Assembly (NCBI GenBank): GCA_964020155.1
Contig: OZ026565.1
Coordinates: 1,117,501-1,145,000, forward strand
Direction of reading: 5' to 3'
Length of the DNA stretch: 27,500 nt
DNA from: Chondrilla cf. caribensis
Taxonomy: Eukaryota > Porifera > Demospongiae > Chondrillida > Chondrillidae
Shown here one piece after another: positions 10,221 to 21,067 of this stretch (position 1 is its first letter; every line of letters begins with the position of its first letter). Both the position numbers and the translations under genes were made by a program. The notes under the pieces are model-generated. The model was given only the letters and a program-made list of their open reading frames with translations. It searched no databases and was not told where the DNA came from.

Positions 10221-13200
10221 ATGGCCGAAGACTTCGCCTCCAAGTCCCTGAAGTCATCCGTAGCTCAACTTTGTGTCCCACTCGGATGGCAAAATGCCAA
10301 CACTAGTGCCGTCGAAGTCTCCAACGATGTAGTCAAGAGATTCATTCACAAAGTGGGCACACTTACTTCGAAATTCGCAGAACTCGGTTAGTACTGCTTG
10401 GAAAATTTATAATAATATTGTGTTATAATAATTTATAGTCACTGCTACAAGTATACTGTTGATAATCCAGATTTTACTGTTTGTTGGGATTGTATTTATT
10501 AGTAATTCGGTATTAGTGGAAATGTTTGGAATCAGTAGAATCTTCCCTTTTCTAAAGTGGTTTATTCACTGTAGTGAACTGGTATTCTTACATATGTGTT
10601 TTAGTGTACAGTACAACTTACTTGGCACATCCCTAGTACACACTCCTGGTTAGTACACACTCCTGGTTAGTACACACTCCTGGTTAGTACACATTCCTGG
10701 TTAGTTCACACTCCTGGTTAGTATACACTCCTGGTTAGTACACATTCCTGGTTAGTACACATTCCTGGTTAGCACACACTCCTGGTTAGTACACACTCCT
10801 GGTTAGTATACACTCCTGGTTAGTACACATTCCTGGTTAGTACACATTCCTGGTTAGTACACACTCCTGGTTACTACACACTTCCGGTTAGTGCATGCTA
10901 CCGTTACAGTAAAACACTACACACACTTCACTCAGACTCTAGCTTATTATGTACACTATGTCCGCCAGTACTACAGTAGTACAGTAGTATGAAAAAGTAC
11001 AGACTTAATGCTCCCCCAATTTTGTTACTGAGCAAGTTGTGCTGTATTGAAACTAACCATGCTTTCATTTCTCACAGGTGGTCGCAATGAGGGGAACTTG
11101 GACGACCTTGCTCTCTCCTTTGATATGCTGGGAATTCGATTGCCCGAACTTGAGGAGTATCTGTCCAACGTAGAACTTCCCCATTTCGCTTCCAAGGTGT
11201 GTCCTGGTCCGTGTGGATGATAGCCTGTGTATGTACGTATGTAGACTCTCTAACTCGCTCCTGTAGGCATATTCGTTCCCTGTGAAGCATTCAAACTCAC
11301 ATGTTTTCGAGAAAACTCGGAGAACGAGAAAGTCCAAGTCGTTTAAAAGTGACGGTGATGGTGATAACGGTGAGAGTGACAGTGAGAGTGACGATGACAT
11401 CATTCCACCCTACCTACCCCCTCTCCCGGACAAGGCAGCATATGAGAACGGTAAGTGGAAAGGAGTTCCCAACTTTCTATTACACCCCCCCCTTTACATA
11501 TGGTAGGTATGCAGTGACAGTTCATGTACAGTCCAACTTGCTCAGTGAGTACATACCTCTAGGAGACACAAAATGTGTGCTTTTTTCAGAAGTACTTGAT
11601 ATCAGTACTAGTTGAAGTAGTGTACTTGAGCTAGGGACCGAGTGAATTGTATGGGCTAACCAGGAGTGTGTACTAACAGGAGTGTGTACTAACCAGGAGT
11701 GTGTACTAACCAGGAGTGTGTACTAACCAGTAGTGTGTACTAACCAGGAGTGTGTGCTAATCAGGAGTGTGTACTAACCAGGAGTGTGTACTAACCAGAA
11801 GTGTGTACTAACCAGGAGTGTGTGCTAACAAGGAGTGTGTGCTAACCAGGAGTGTGTGCTAACCAGGCGTGTGTGCTAACCAGGAGTGTGTGCTAACCAG
11901 GAGTGTGTACTAACCAGGAGTGTGTACTAACCAGGAGTGTGTACTAGCCAGGAGTGTGTACTAACCAGGAGTGTGCACTAACCAAGGTACTTACTGAGTA
12001 AGTCCCACTTCAATTCTATATATAGCAGTAATAAATACACCCATCCCTAAAAAACACCTCTATAATGAGACTTGCACCACTTCTTGTAATCACACTGGCA
12101 TCACTTCCTGTAGTGTACTTACGTACATTACTTCCTGTACTGTACTTGCAATGTCATTTTCTATGCTCAGAGGATGACAGGGAGAGTGGGATCCATGTCA
12201 GTGATACTGAACTCCCTGAGGCGGAAATCAAGGAACAGGACCCCTTCTCCCTTGGACAGTCCGGACTGCCTCAATTCCTCCACAAACGGCTGAGAAGCAT
12301 CAGTGTCGGTGAGCAAAAAGGATGGTTTTGGTGGATTATTTAGCCAAGCCCTGGCTAGGGGCTTGTTAATTTTTGGTGAATCACCGTGGCAACTAACCAC
12401 AAGCCACAAGGCTTTTGTGGTTATTGGGACTTGCATCTTGCCTTGTGGCTTGTGGTTAGTTGCCACGGTGATTCACCAAAAACACAGAGGATGGTGTTGG
12501 TGCTGTCAGACCTCTCCCAACAGAACGTTCACAAAGACAGTTTCTCTATAACAACATGTGTTGTGGGCACAGATGTACTCACATACACAGTAATTGTAAT
12601 GGTTACAACAGCAAACTGGTTATAATGGCAGGGAAAGTGGGGAACCAAGGGTGGTGTTGTAGGGAGGTCTGACAGTATACTAGTGTATGGGAGCACTATC
12701 AAGGGTGGTGTTGTAGGGAGGTCTGACTGTATACTAGTGTATGGGAGCACTACCAAGGGTGATGTTGTAGAGAGGTCTGACTGTATACTAGTGTATGGGA
12801 GCACTACCAAGGGTGATGTTGTAGGGAGGTCTGACTGTATACTAGTGTATGGGAGCACTACCAAGGGTGATGTTGTGAAGAGGTCTGACTGTATACTAGT
12901 GTATGGGAGCACTACCAAGGGTGATATAAAAAATTCTGACTGTATGTACGTACTAGGACCACTATTTCCTAGTCCCAGGAATTCCTGCACTGTATTACTC
13001 CATATACTGAATCTTCATTGTTCTTCAGATGACGAAGAAGCTGCAGACATCAGTGAATTGAAGACCCCACAGGGTGGAATTAAAAGCCCACTCGGTAGAA
13101 CTAAGAGCCCACCTGTTGCTACTAGGAGCCCCCCGGCCACAATTTCCAGCAGCCCCAAGTCATTGAGTGTAGGTGGGTTTTACAGCCCAACAAACACTGG

Positions 13201-15699
13201 AGACGATGCCGGTGGTAGAGAAGGCTTCCCAAGTAAGAAAGTTAAAGGCGAAAAAATCCCCTACAACAAGGGTCTCCCAATTCCTGGTCGTCACCCCACT
13301 TCTTCGTCGTATACCGGCAAGTCTCGCAAAGAAAGGAGCGAGTCAAGTAAAGCCCAGTCTCATAAGCTTGAACTGACCAAGACGCCAAAGATCAAAATCA
13401 AGTTGCCGAAGGTCCTCAAAGGAAATAAGAGCAATAATAGCAGCAGCCCGGGAGTGTGTTCCCAAGGTGGGGATGAGGGTGATGTTATCACCCAGCAGCA
13501 ACATTCACTGTCTTCAGTGAAATCTGAATTCGAACATTCACAATCAGAATCAAAATGGGAACCGGAGCTGAACCATTCAGTATTAGTTGTGGAGGATATT
13601 GGAACTGGAATGGTAGCAGAGGGGAAAGTAGAGGAAGATGAGAATACCACCTCATTAGGAAGAGATTTGGAGCAAGAAGCACCCGAAAAAGTTGAATTTG
13701 AGCCATTTACCGAAAATTCTCGATCTCGGAAAGAATTTGAGCAGCATCAACCAGAAGAGTCACCTACAGAGGATAGCACCAACATGGAGGAACTGCATGG
13801 GGAATCGAGTTTCCGTGACAACCAAACATTCGCTACTACAGACGACATGTCATCACAGTTGATGGGAGGTGGTGAAGAGTTCCAATCCACCGAGCAGAAA
13901 GGACAATATGAAGATGAAAGCGATGAAAATGTCGAAATTGATGACAACTACGGTGATGATGATGAAGATGATGATGATGGCAGCATTCAAGATGAGTTCA
14001 TCGATGTGGGAGAACCAGTAGCAGTGGAGTCAGAAAATGCCAGCTTTCTTCCCACACCCTCAGACACAGATTCGTCTGTTCATTCCCTCTCTCTCAGACA
14101 GCCCGAGGAGGAACCCACTCTACTTGAAGAAAACGAATCTCTTCCAAGCAAGGTGAAAGCAACAGATGAGGAAGCAAGGATGTCGTTTCAAGAAGAAGGA
14201 GACAACCACCCGGGAATGGGTTCCCAGAGGAGAATACAGGACCACGATGTGCTCCTACAACTCTCCTCTGTCAGTGACAGCTCCGATGATAGCAGTGGAT
14301 CAGACTTCTCCTCTTTGGGAGCAGACACTCCTATGTCATCAGCGAAAAATTCCCCATCGCAGAAGACCTCGCAGCAAAGTCTTCTGATGGGAGTGGGTTC
14401 ACCAAAACAGGCATCATCCCGACCGGAATCACCTCAGGAGACGTTTTCCCCGCTACTTTCATCTCAGAAAGCTCCCCTTGAGGAGATACTGCAGGAGAGA
14501 ACTCCAATGCATATACCCTTGTCAGTTCCTACCACCCTGGGTGACAGTCGGGAATCAAGTCCACCAGTATCAGAGCAAGATGACGATGATGACGATGTCT
14601 ATACTGGTAGACCAATTCTGGCTCCCACACCCGGCTTGATTGTGCAATCACTTGGAACTGTTGAGCAAGTGCCTGCCTCTGGGCTGGTTGTGAAGATCCC
14701 CAAGAAAGGTCTTAGAGTACCCAGCAAGAGGAAGGGACAGAAACGACCGCACGGCACGAAAAAGACGAAAGCCAGCAAAAGACCTAAAACAACACCAAAA
14801 GAAGAAAATGTCAAAGTTCAATCTGTTTCGGCATTAACAGGAAGCAGCGAATCCCCTCCCACTTTGAACTCCACATCGCCATTGCCCACCACGGCGGTTC
14901 CCGGCCTCGTTGTGACAAGGACGGGAGTAACAGCCACCTCCAGCCAGAAGCTGTTTCAGGGCAAGAAGCCAAAGTCGCCTTTGGTCAAGCAGAAAGATCA
15001 CCCAAAGCAACATCCTACTACGAAATCACCACACACAGGTCATGAGGTCAAATTGAGGATTAGGACCGGATTAGATGGGCAGGTATCCAGTGACGTGGGT
15101 ATTTCGCAGGAGTCACCGATTCCCTCGGGAGTAGCTGGACTGTCTGTGGCGAAGGGTGGTGGCAGTACCTCTAAAACAAAGTCGAAGAAGAAGAAGAAAA
15201 AGAAGGAAGTGTCTATACACAAGAAGAAATCGAAATCCAAAGGAGCCTTGTCTGGCTTGACAGTCAGTACTGGAAAGATTAAGCAAGTGTCGCCATTGGC
15301 GATGGTGTCAACGAAAATGGCCACTTCCCACTCAAGTCCAAAACTGAAGGTCACCAGTGGAAGCACCATCAAACAGACCTCGGTTGGGGACGTGAAGATA
15401 TCGCCAAAACTTACAATTTCCACAGTACCCACTCCCAAGTTGACGATAAAAACTGGTGCCGTTACTAGCTTTGAAGGAAAGTTGCCATCATCTTCGAAGG
15501 ATTCTGATGATAGTTCCTCCAGTGATAGCAGTAGTGATGAGGATGTATCGGATGATGGCTCAAGTGCTTCTAGCCCTTCTGTAACTATGCCGTCTTCAGG
15601 GCTGTGAGTGTGTGTGTGTGTGTGTTCTTGCATGTGCGTGTGTGTGGTATGCATGTGTATGCACGTGTGTGTGATGTGTGCATGTGTATGTACATGTGT

Positions 15700-15762
<63 letters not shown>

Positions 15763-16924
15763 ATGTGCGTGTGTTTGTATGCATGCGTGCAAACCCGTGT
15801 GTGTTTACCTGACATGACACAACACAATATACGTATGTGTATTGTACAGCAGCGTGGTACGGTGTTAGCAACTCTACATCTGTGAAATGCCAACAGTAAT
15901 CCCTCCACTGTCAACCTGTTATGTGCGTCTTACTTTTTTCTTCCCCCACAGGATCGTGCAGTCCTCTTCAGTCTTGCTTAGTGTGAGTTGTCAGCTAACA
16001 AGCATCACCACACCCTGTACATCACCACACCCTGTACATCACCACACCTTGTACATCACTACACCCTGTACATCACCACACCCTGTACATCACCACACCC
16101 TGTACATCACCACACCTTGTACATCACCACACCCTGTACATCACCACACCCTGTACATCACCACACCTTGTACATCACCACACCCTGTACATCACCACAC
16201 CTCGTACCCGGTCTAAGAAGACTGTGTTTGCACTGTGTTGGCTTGCATGCTACTATACATATACATATTGCTGACATGTTCCTCATAACACAATCCCTAT
16301 CATCATGTGCTACATGTGTCCCCCTCAGCATTGAGTTCACAATGATCCCGGTGACATGCCCTGTATATTAGTGCTGGGAATCGGCTGCAATTCTCAAATC
16401 AATTATCAGTGCATGGTAACCGATTGATTGATTAATCACCAAAAGTAATTATGCGGGTGTAACCAGAAACCGATAGTCATCCAGTAAACATTAAGTGGAG
16501 TCTTTAGAGTCCTTTTCGCATTTCAGATACTTTTGAAGTACAAAATTGAACCCATGGAGTGAAGGTTCTGGGTCATATGGTGGGGGTGGCTTCCTGTTCT
16601 ACCCACTAAATTACTTCCTATGATTTATCGATTTGCTTCCACTATTAACGATAATTGGATTTGGAATGAAAATCTATTGATTAAATGATTAATTGCCATA
16701 GTGCTGTTATTTGATTTGTATTGGGTGCATATTTCCTACTGGGAATATGACAATGTCACCAAATGTTGGTATGTGTTTGCTTTACTACAGAGCTCTGTGT
16801 CTCAGCCACTCTCCCAGACCACGTCGGCTCCTCTGGTGTACTACTGTCCTGTTTGTAAGCAACCGGATGACGGCCGGCCTATGGTGGCCTGTGATATGTG
16901 TAATGATGACCGCTGGTACCACTG

Positions 16925-16998
<74 letters not shown>

Positions 16999-17508
16999 TC
17001 ACTACCAAGGGTGATGTTATAAAGAGGTCTAACTGTATACTAGTGTATGGGAGAACTACCAAGGGTGGTGTTGTGAAGAGATCTGACTGTATACTAGTGT
17101 ATGGGAGCACTAACAAGGGTGGTGTTGTAAACAGGTCTGACTGTATACTAGTGTATGGGAACACTACCAAGGGTGATGTTGTAAAGAGGTCTGACTGTAT
17201 ACTAGTGTATGGGAGAACTACCAAGGGTGGTGTTGTGAAGAGATCTGACTATATACTAGTGTATGGGAGCACTACCAAGGGTGATGTTGTGAAGAGGTCT
17301 GACTGTATACTAGTGTATGGGAGCACTACCAAGGGCGATGTTGTAAAGAGGTCTGACTGTAATACTATCTTCACCAGTGTCCCTCCCTCCCCTCCCTGTG
17401 TGTAGGGTGTGTGTTGGGATCACAAAACCACCAAAAGAGAGTGATCCTTGGTTTTGTCCAGACTGTGTTAAGAAGACGCACAAAAAGAAGAGATCTTCAG
17501 GAAGATGA
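10221..17508 (+). CDS. TAF3: TFIID subunit TAF3 (histone fold + PHD finger)
   Basis: Eight exons: 10221-10386, 11078-11196, 11267-11450, 12171-12308, 13029-15603, 15952-15982, 16791-16924 and 17406-17508 (stop TGA 17506-17508), all GT-AG and phase-consistent, about 1,149 aa (human is 929). Residues ~5-95 are the TAF3 histone fold (SSVAQLCVPLGW, FAELGGRN, LDDLALSFDMLGI, LPELEEYL), which pairs with TAF10. PPYLPPLPD in exon 3 is the conserved proline motif after the fold. Exon 5 (858 codons) is disordered: SP-rich, a D/E run (~13920-13990), Lys-rich blocks and a Ser/Asp tail. The PHD finger starts at about residue 1090 (CPVCKQPDDGRPMVACDMC, then RWYHWVCVGI, WFCPDC). It reads H3K4me3 in vertebrate TAF3, linking TFIID to active promoters. 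Oddities: two extra residues inside the PHD finger, Tyr where the human cage has Trp, and repeat-filled introns 1, 3, 4, 6 and 7. Confidence 0.95.
10634..10888 (+). repeat. 17-bp minisatellite in TAF3 intron 1 (15 units)
   Basis: Fifteen head-to-tail 17-bp units (consensus GTACACACTCCTGGTTA) with scattered substitutions. The unit junction reads GGTTAGTAC, the same nine bases that span the exon 1 splice donor (G|GTTAGTAC at 10386/10387). The reverse complement of this unit forms the intron 3 array at 11657-11979. Confidence 0.95.
11657..11986 (-). repeat. Same 17-bp minisatellite, inverted, in TAF3 intron 3 (19 units)
   Basis: Nineteen units of TAACCAGGAGTGTGTAC plus a partial one; unit 2 is 16 bp. 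The unit is the exact reverse complement of the intron 1 unit, so the two arrays face each other across exons 2 and 3 (11078-11450). Confidence 0.95.
12370..12482. repeat. Perfect 43-bp inverted repeat in TAF3 intron 4
   Basis: Arms 12370-12412 and 12440-12482 are exactly complementary over 43 bp with a 27-nt spacer. Arm core: GTGGCAACTAACCACAAGCC. The transcript would fold into a long, fully paired hairpin. No clear target duplication and no coding capacity; it may be a recent foldback element or a hairpin formed by inverted duplication. Confidence 0.95.
12644..12945 (+). repeat. 54-bp minisatellite in TAF3 intron 4 (~5.5 units)
   Basis: Unit of 54 bp containing GTCTGACTGTATACTAGTGT and GGGAGCACTACCAAGGGTGA. 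Because 54 is a multiple of three, the array is open as an 18-residue repeat in one plus-strand frame and also on the minus strand. The plus frame runs straight into exon 5, producing a misleading ~974-codon ORF. The same unit recurs in intron 7 (17000-17362). Confidence 0.95.
15604..15762 (+). repeat. (TG)n tract starting at TAF3 exon 5 donor
   Basis: TG-rich sequence starts directly with the splice donor (CT|GTGAGTGTG at 15603/15604) and continues as impure then pure TG to about 15762. In-frame translation without splicing would stop at TGA 15605-15607. Confidence 0.9.
16003..16206 (+). repeat. 17-bp minisatellite in TAF3 intron 6 (12 units)
   Basis: Twelve units of CATCACCACACCCTGTA, starting 20 bp after the exon 6 donor. 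Same period as the intron 1/3 arrays but a different unit. The remainder of the intron (16207-16790) shows no recognised feature. Confidence 0.95.
16925..16997 (+). repeat. (TG)n tract starting at TAF3 exon 7 donor
   Basis: A nearly pure TG run begins with the donor itself (TG|GTGAGTGTG at 16924/16925), followed at once by the 54-bp array. Confidence 0.95.
17000..17362 (+). repeat. 54-bp minisatellite in TAF3 intron 7 (~7 units)
   Basis: Same 54-bp unit and orientation as in intron 4, 4 kb upstream. Units differ by a few substitutions (GATGTTGTAAAGAGG / GGTGTTGTGAAGAGA). It ends about 45 bp before the exon 8 acceptor. Confidence 0.95.
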
Positions 17509-18043
17509 AACCTGCTCACAATAATAATCGCTATTGGTTTTATCACAAATATAGTCAATTTTTTATGAACATTGAAAATTGAAAAAAAGAATAATGAAAA
17601 TACACTGACAATTAATTTTGTAATTATAATTTCGACTATACGTACATTCACTAGCTGTATATATAATAATTATATATTATACGTATACACTACACATACT
17701 CCTAACATAGATCAGAAATGCATACTGCGCTGTGAGTGTGTGTAAGCCTATATACAATGTCATGTACATGTATATATATATATGTCAACCAGTTGCAGAG
17801 TGCATGTGTATGTATATGCATAATATTATTATATTTAATTTCTTCTCAGAAATTACTTTTACTTTTTCTTAATTATTATTATATTTAATTTAATTAATTG
17901 TAAATATGTGTATTCTACTTAATTGTAAATATGTATGTAATATTTAATTTATGTAACGTGTATTTAATTGTAAATAGGCGTATAATAATTGCTTTAGTTT
18001 TATCATTACTTATTTTTATATCAATAACAATAATATTATCATA

Positions 18044-18090
<47 letters not shown>

Positions 18091-18292
18091 ATATCAATAT
18101 CAGTAAAATAAACAGTAATAAATAAAACTTATTACAACAAAATTATAACTTTATACACATATATATGATAAACAGTTATATAACAAATAAATACAATTAA
18201 ATATAATATAACATTGATGCAATAACTATAATTAATATATGAAGTAAATTATAATACATGTATACATACGATAATAATAATATTGACAAACA
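17509..18292. other. AT-rich intergenic DNA after TAF3
   Basis: No gene seen. Very AT-rich, with an (ATT)n run at about 18040-18090. TAF3's 3' UTR should lie in the first part. Confidence 0.6.
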
Positions 18293-18495
18293 AAAAACAA
18301 AAAACAAACAGACAAACAAACAAACAAACAAAAGACAAGTTGCAAATTATGATCTAATCCTGCTTTCAGCGTTGGCAAGTACAATTAGGCCGGGATTATC
18401 TGAGGCTGGTGGATCTCTGACATGATGGCTGCAAGATCTGCTTCCTCTTATAGACATAATAGCAAGTCGAATCAGAGCAAATTGAATTGAACATC

Positions 18496-19666
18496 TACGC
18501 ATGTGGAACATGTCCAGTTGTCTCACTAAGCGTTAATAGAATACTATTAACGCCTTAGTGCAGCCTGAGATGGCGTTATCACATGACTATCTCGTGATTT
18601 AGTCGGGTGATTACGCAAGATAATCGATCGAAGTTCGGAAATATGTAGCAAAGATAATATATGTTCGGCGTTTCTGTACCACTTTAATCCTTATTTTCTT
18701 TGATTTAAACCCTTTTCAAGAGGTTTAGATAAAAAATAGAAATTATTTTCGACTGCGGGAGATAGAGCACAGCTATTGAAATAAGATACGATTAGTAATG
18801 GAGCATTTCCAGTTATTTCAGGCATCAGAAGTGCAAAAGATGATAAAATGAAGGTATACGATCATAATTCCGTCATATATCGGTGCGTACCTCGATTGTC
18901 TTCTGTGCCTCGCTTCAGCTCCCATTTGTCTTTCTTCCCAAAACGATCGAAAAAATATTGTCAATTCTATCATTATAAATATTAAAAGTTCAAAATAAAC
19001 AATCAATTGGGCCAAAAAGGTATCGAAACAATCTCAAAGACGTTAACACTAACACTTGATATCGACGAGATTATGACGTAAGCCACTTAGTCACATGACA
19101 ATCATGTGATAAATGGCATCGGCAGTGGATCACATCAGTGGAATCAGCAATGTTGAGGGGGGTTTTGATCCAAGCTACCTAGGATCAATCTGATTGCTTT
19201 AGTACTGAGAACAGACAACGATTCAACTTTTCACCGAGGGGGATTTTGATTCGTTCTTCCATTCGAGAGTTATTAGCGAGAATTCGCGGTAAGTTCTTAT
19301 GATTTACCATATTTTCGTTAATATCTCACTAAGTCTTAGTTGTATCAAAATCCCCCTCGGTAGACTTTTAGATAATACATTTGTGTATCTAAAACCCAGA
19401 TATGGTGTCATTTGGAGTTCTCTTAACAAACCCCCGCTCAAAAAACTACTTTTTATAAGCCTATTTTAGTGCCGATTTTCTCCGTAGTTATAAAGCGAAT
19501 TACTACAGAAAGCTCTAAAATCAAAGTTTATGTCCTTAAATGTTGTCTTCAAAAGGTTTCATGTCGTTTTCTTCTTTTCAAACAAAAATAGAAGCTCTTG
19601 AATATAACGAAAATTCGCCGACCGCAGAAGCCATAAAAGTGCTAATGGACATGTCCCACATGCGTA
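18496..19666. mobile_element. TA-flanked 1,167-bp inverted-repeat element inserted in the retrotransposon
   Basis: Terminal inverted repeats of 18 bp (18498-18515 CGCATGTGGAACATGTCC; 19647-19664 its complement with one mismatch), flanked by TA at 18496-18497 and 19665-19666. Deleting the element and one TA restores the retrotransposon frame exactly. No transposase ORF is visible, so it is non-autonomous. Interior structure: a hairpin at 18524-18560, a diverged inverted repeat (about 18569-18620 with 19072-19123), and a smaller inverted-repeat unit at 19233-19361. The TA site suggests Tc1/mariner-type transposition; I do not recognise the TIR as a named family. Confidence 0.88.
19233..19361. 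repeat. Inner inverted-repeat unit within the insert
   Basis: Perfect 18-bp arms ACCGAGGGGGATTTTGAT (19233-19250) and its complement (19344-19361), 129 bp overall. A third, imperfect copy of the motif (GAGGGGGGTTTTGATC) is at 19155-19170. It could be a small nested MITE or a subterminal repeat of the host element. Flanks CA and TA do not give a clean duplication. Confidence 0.75.
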
Positions 19667-20660
19667 ATCCATCTCATAACTAGAGAGTATTGCTGATTGC
19701 TCTTGTTTGCAATTAAAGACGCAAGCCTCTTATAAAAAATCGCACATTCTCTCGCCATCCCACCAGATGTAGTAAATACTAGGGGAGTGAATACACCTCT
19801 TTCGACTTCTCTTATACGCTGGCCATACTGCCGCTTCTTCTCATTTTCATGCTTCTTATATGCTGATGGTATGGACAAAGAGCAGTTAGAGGGAGCGCTT
19901 GGATGAAAGATCCTAATATCAAAAAATGCTTCCTGAGCTCTGCTCCAAAATCCCGTTGCACGAATGTCAAGCCTTGCATTCTCATCTGTATTAGCCGATT
20001 GGTGTAGAAAGACCTCATGGGTGATAGGTTGCAGATTAGGTTCGTGTGCAACATTGTGACAAACCTCGGTTAGCAGGTTGGCAGTGAGGTCACGAACTTC
20101 ATTGTGTCTAATTATTGGATATCCACCCTTACGACAAGTCATAGCATGCTCAATGGTGAAATTGTTTCCGCAAGCACACGAGCTGGGTAGATTGTCGAGC
20201 TGCCACCCGTATCTGATGCACAGTGCATCCCGAAAAGCACGTTTGTGTAAATCGAATCCATGCTCCGCAATAGGCAATGTTGTAATCCAGGTGGAACTCC
20301 CTTTCTCGCAAGATAGCTCATACAGACGAAGCTTAGATGGATCTAAATCTTTCTGGATGTCTGAAGATATTTTCTTCAGTCGATCAGCTTTAATATTACG
20401 CATATGGACTTTTGCTTCTTTGACCTTTGAAAAGTTAATGTGAGCTTTAATGTTTTGAGATGTAATCAAATCTGCTAGAGGGGCTGTAATATACTTGGAA
20501 GCCTCATATAAATGAGAGCTTTCATCATCTGGCTTGGTTATACCTAAACCCCCTAGTCGTGCTGGCAGAGAAAGGAGGAGTCTTTCGTTCTTAGAGCAAG
20601 GTGGCCGGCCAGTAAGTGCGGGAATAAAATGATTTTGAATGATCTTTTCTAATGGTTTCT

Positions 20661-21067
20661 AATCATTATTATTAAATATTGAATTTCTTCTCATAATCAT
20701 AATAAAATGATGTATAATTATTATATGTATTCGATTCATTATAATACTAGTACTTATTATATAATAGAGAACTCACACTATATTATATGCATTTATATGA
20801 AATAATATATTATGCAATATCACGATAATATAATTATTGTATATTTTTAATACATATAATGTTTTTATGTACATGCACTGTATATTATTATAAGTATATC
20901 TTGCAATATTACACCTGCATTTCACATTACATTTGCATGATTATTTCACTGTAATTGATTTCATACAAATTATAATAAATTCGTAGGTATACACAATGTA
21001 AAATTTCAATTATATGAGATGTAAATTAAAGCAAACAGATAAAATTACCACATTATTGTCCAGTGTT
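20661..21067. other. AT-rich spacer, 3' side of TRAF gene
   Basis: Very AT-rich with no recognised gene or element. It should contain the TRAF gene's 3' UTR on the minus strand. Confidence 0.5.

Larger units (their letters stand above)
18347..20655 (-). pseudogene. Retrotransposon ORF fragment, interrupted by insertion
   Basis: Coding remnant of the element above, in two pieces: 20655-19665 and 18497-18347. Apart from missing its 5' part (reverse transcriptase) and the insertion, the frame is otherwise open, so both truncation and insertion look fairly young. It ends NAESRIRS then stop. Not functional by itself. Confidence 0.8.
18293..20660 (-). mobile_element. 5'-truncated non-LTR retrotransposon with restriction-like endonuclease
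   Basis: On the minus strand an open frame begins just after a stop at 20659-20661 (FIPALTG motif, then LPARLGGLGI) and runs to 19643. After the insert at 18498-19664 it resumes and ends at a stop at 18347-18349. It holds the post-RT region of an RLE-type LINE: a CxC(x7)HxxxC knuckle (CACGNNFTIEHAMTC), RHN, ARLDIRATGFW and FFDIRIFHP (likely PD-D/E-x-K core), a GGMARECAIFYKRLASL segment, then IRLAIMSIRGSRS near the C-terminus. A (TTTG)n tail (18293-18333) follows about 15 nt after the stop. The RT palm is missing, so this is a dead 5'-truncated copy. The ends share an AT-rich TCAATATT that might be a target duplication, but low complexity makes this weak. Confidence 0.85.

Noticed and set aside
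10634..11986. Short-repeat arrays as CRISPR
   Set aside because: Contiguous 17-bp units without unique spacers in a eukaryotic intron; these are minisatellites.
12683..13028. Upstream part of the 974-codon ORF as a repeat-containing N-terminus of TAF3
   Set aside because: This part is the intron 4 minisatellite. Exon 4 splices in phase to 13029 through a good donor and acceptor, and the histone fold lies further upstream. The open frame is a consequence of the 54-bp unit length.
15887..16371. ORFs of repeated HHTLYITTPCTSP type
   Set aside because: Translation of the 17-bp minisatellite in TAF3 intron 6; 17 is not a multiple of three, so the frames cycle without stops by accident.
18818..19015. 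65-codon minus-strand ORF inside the TA-flanked element as a transposase
   Set aside because: Too short, hydrophobic, with no DDE/DDD or helix-turn-helix pattern seen; the element appears non-autonomous.
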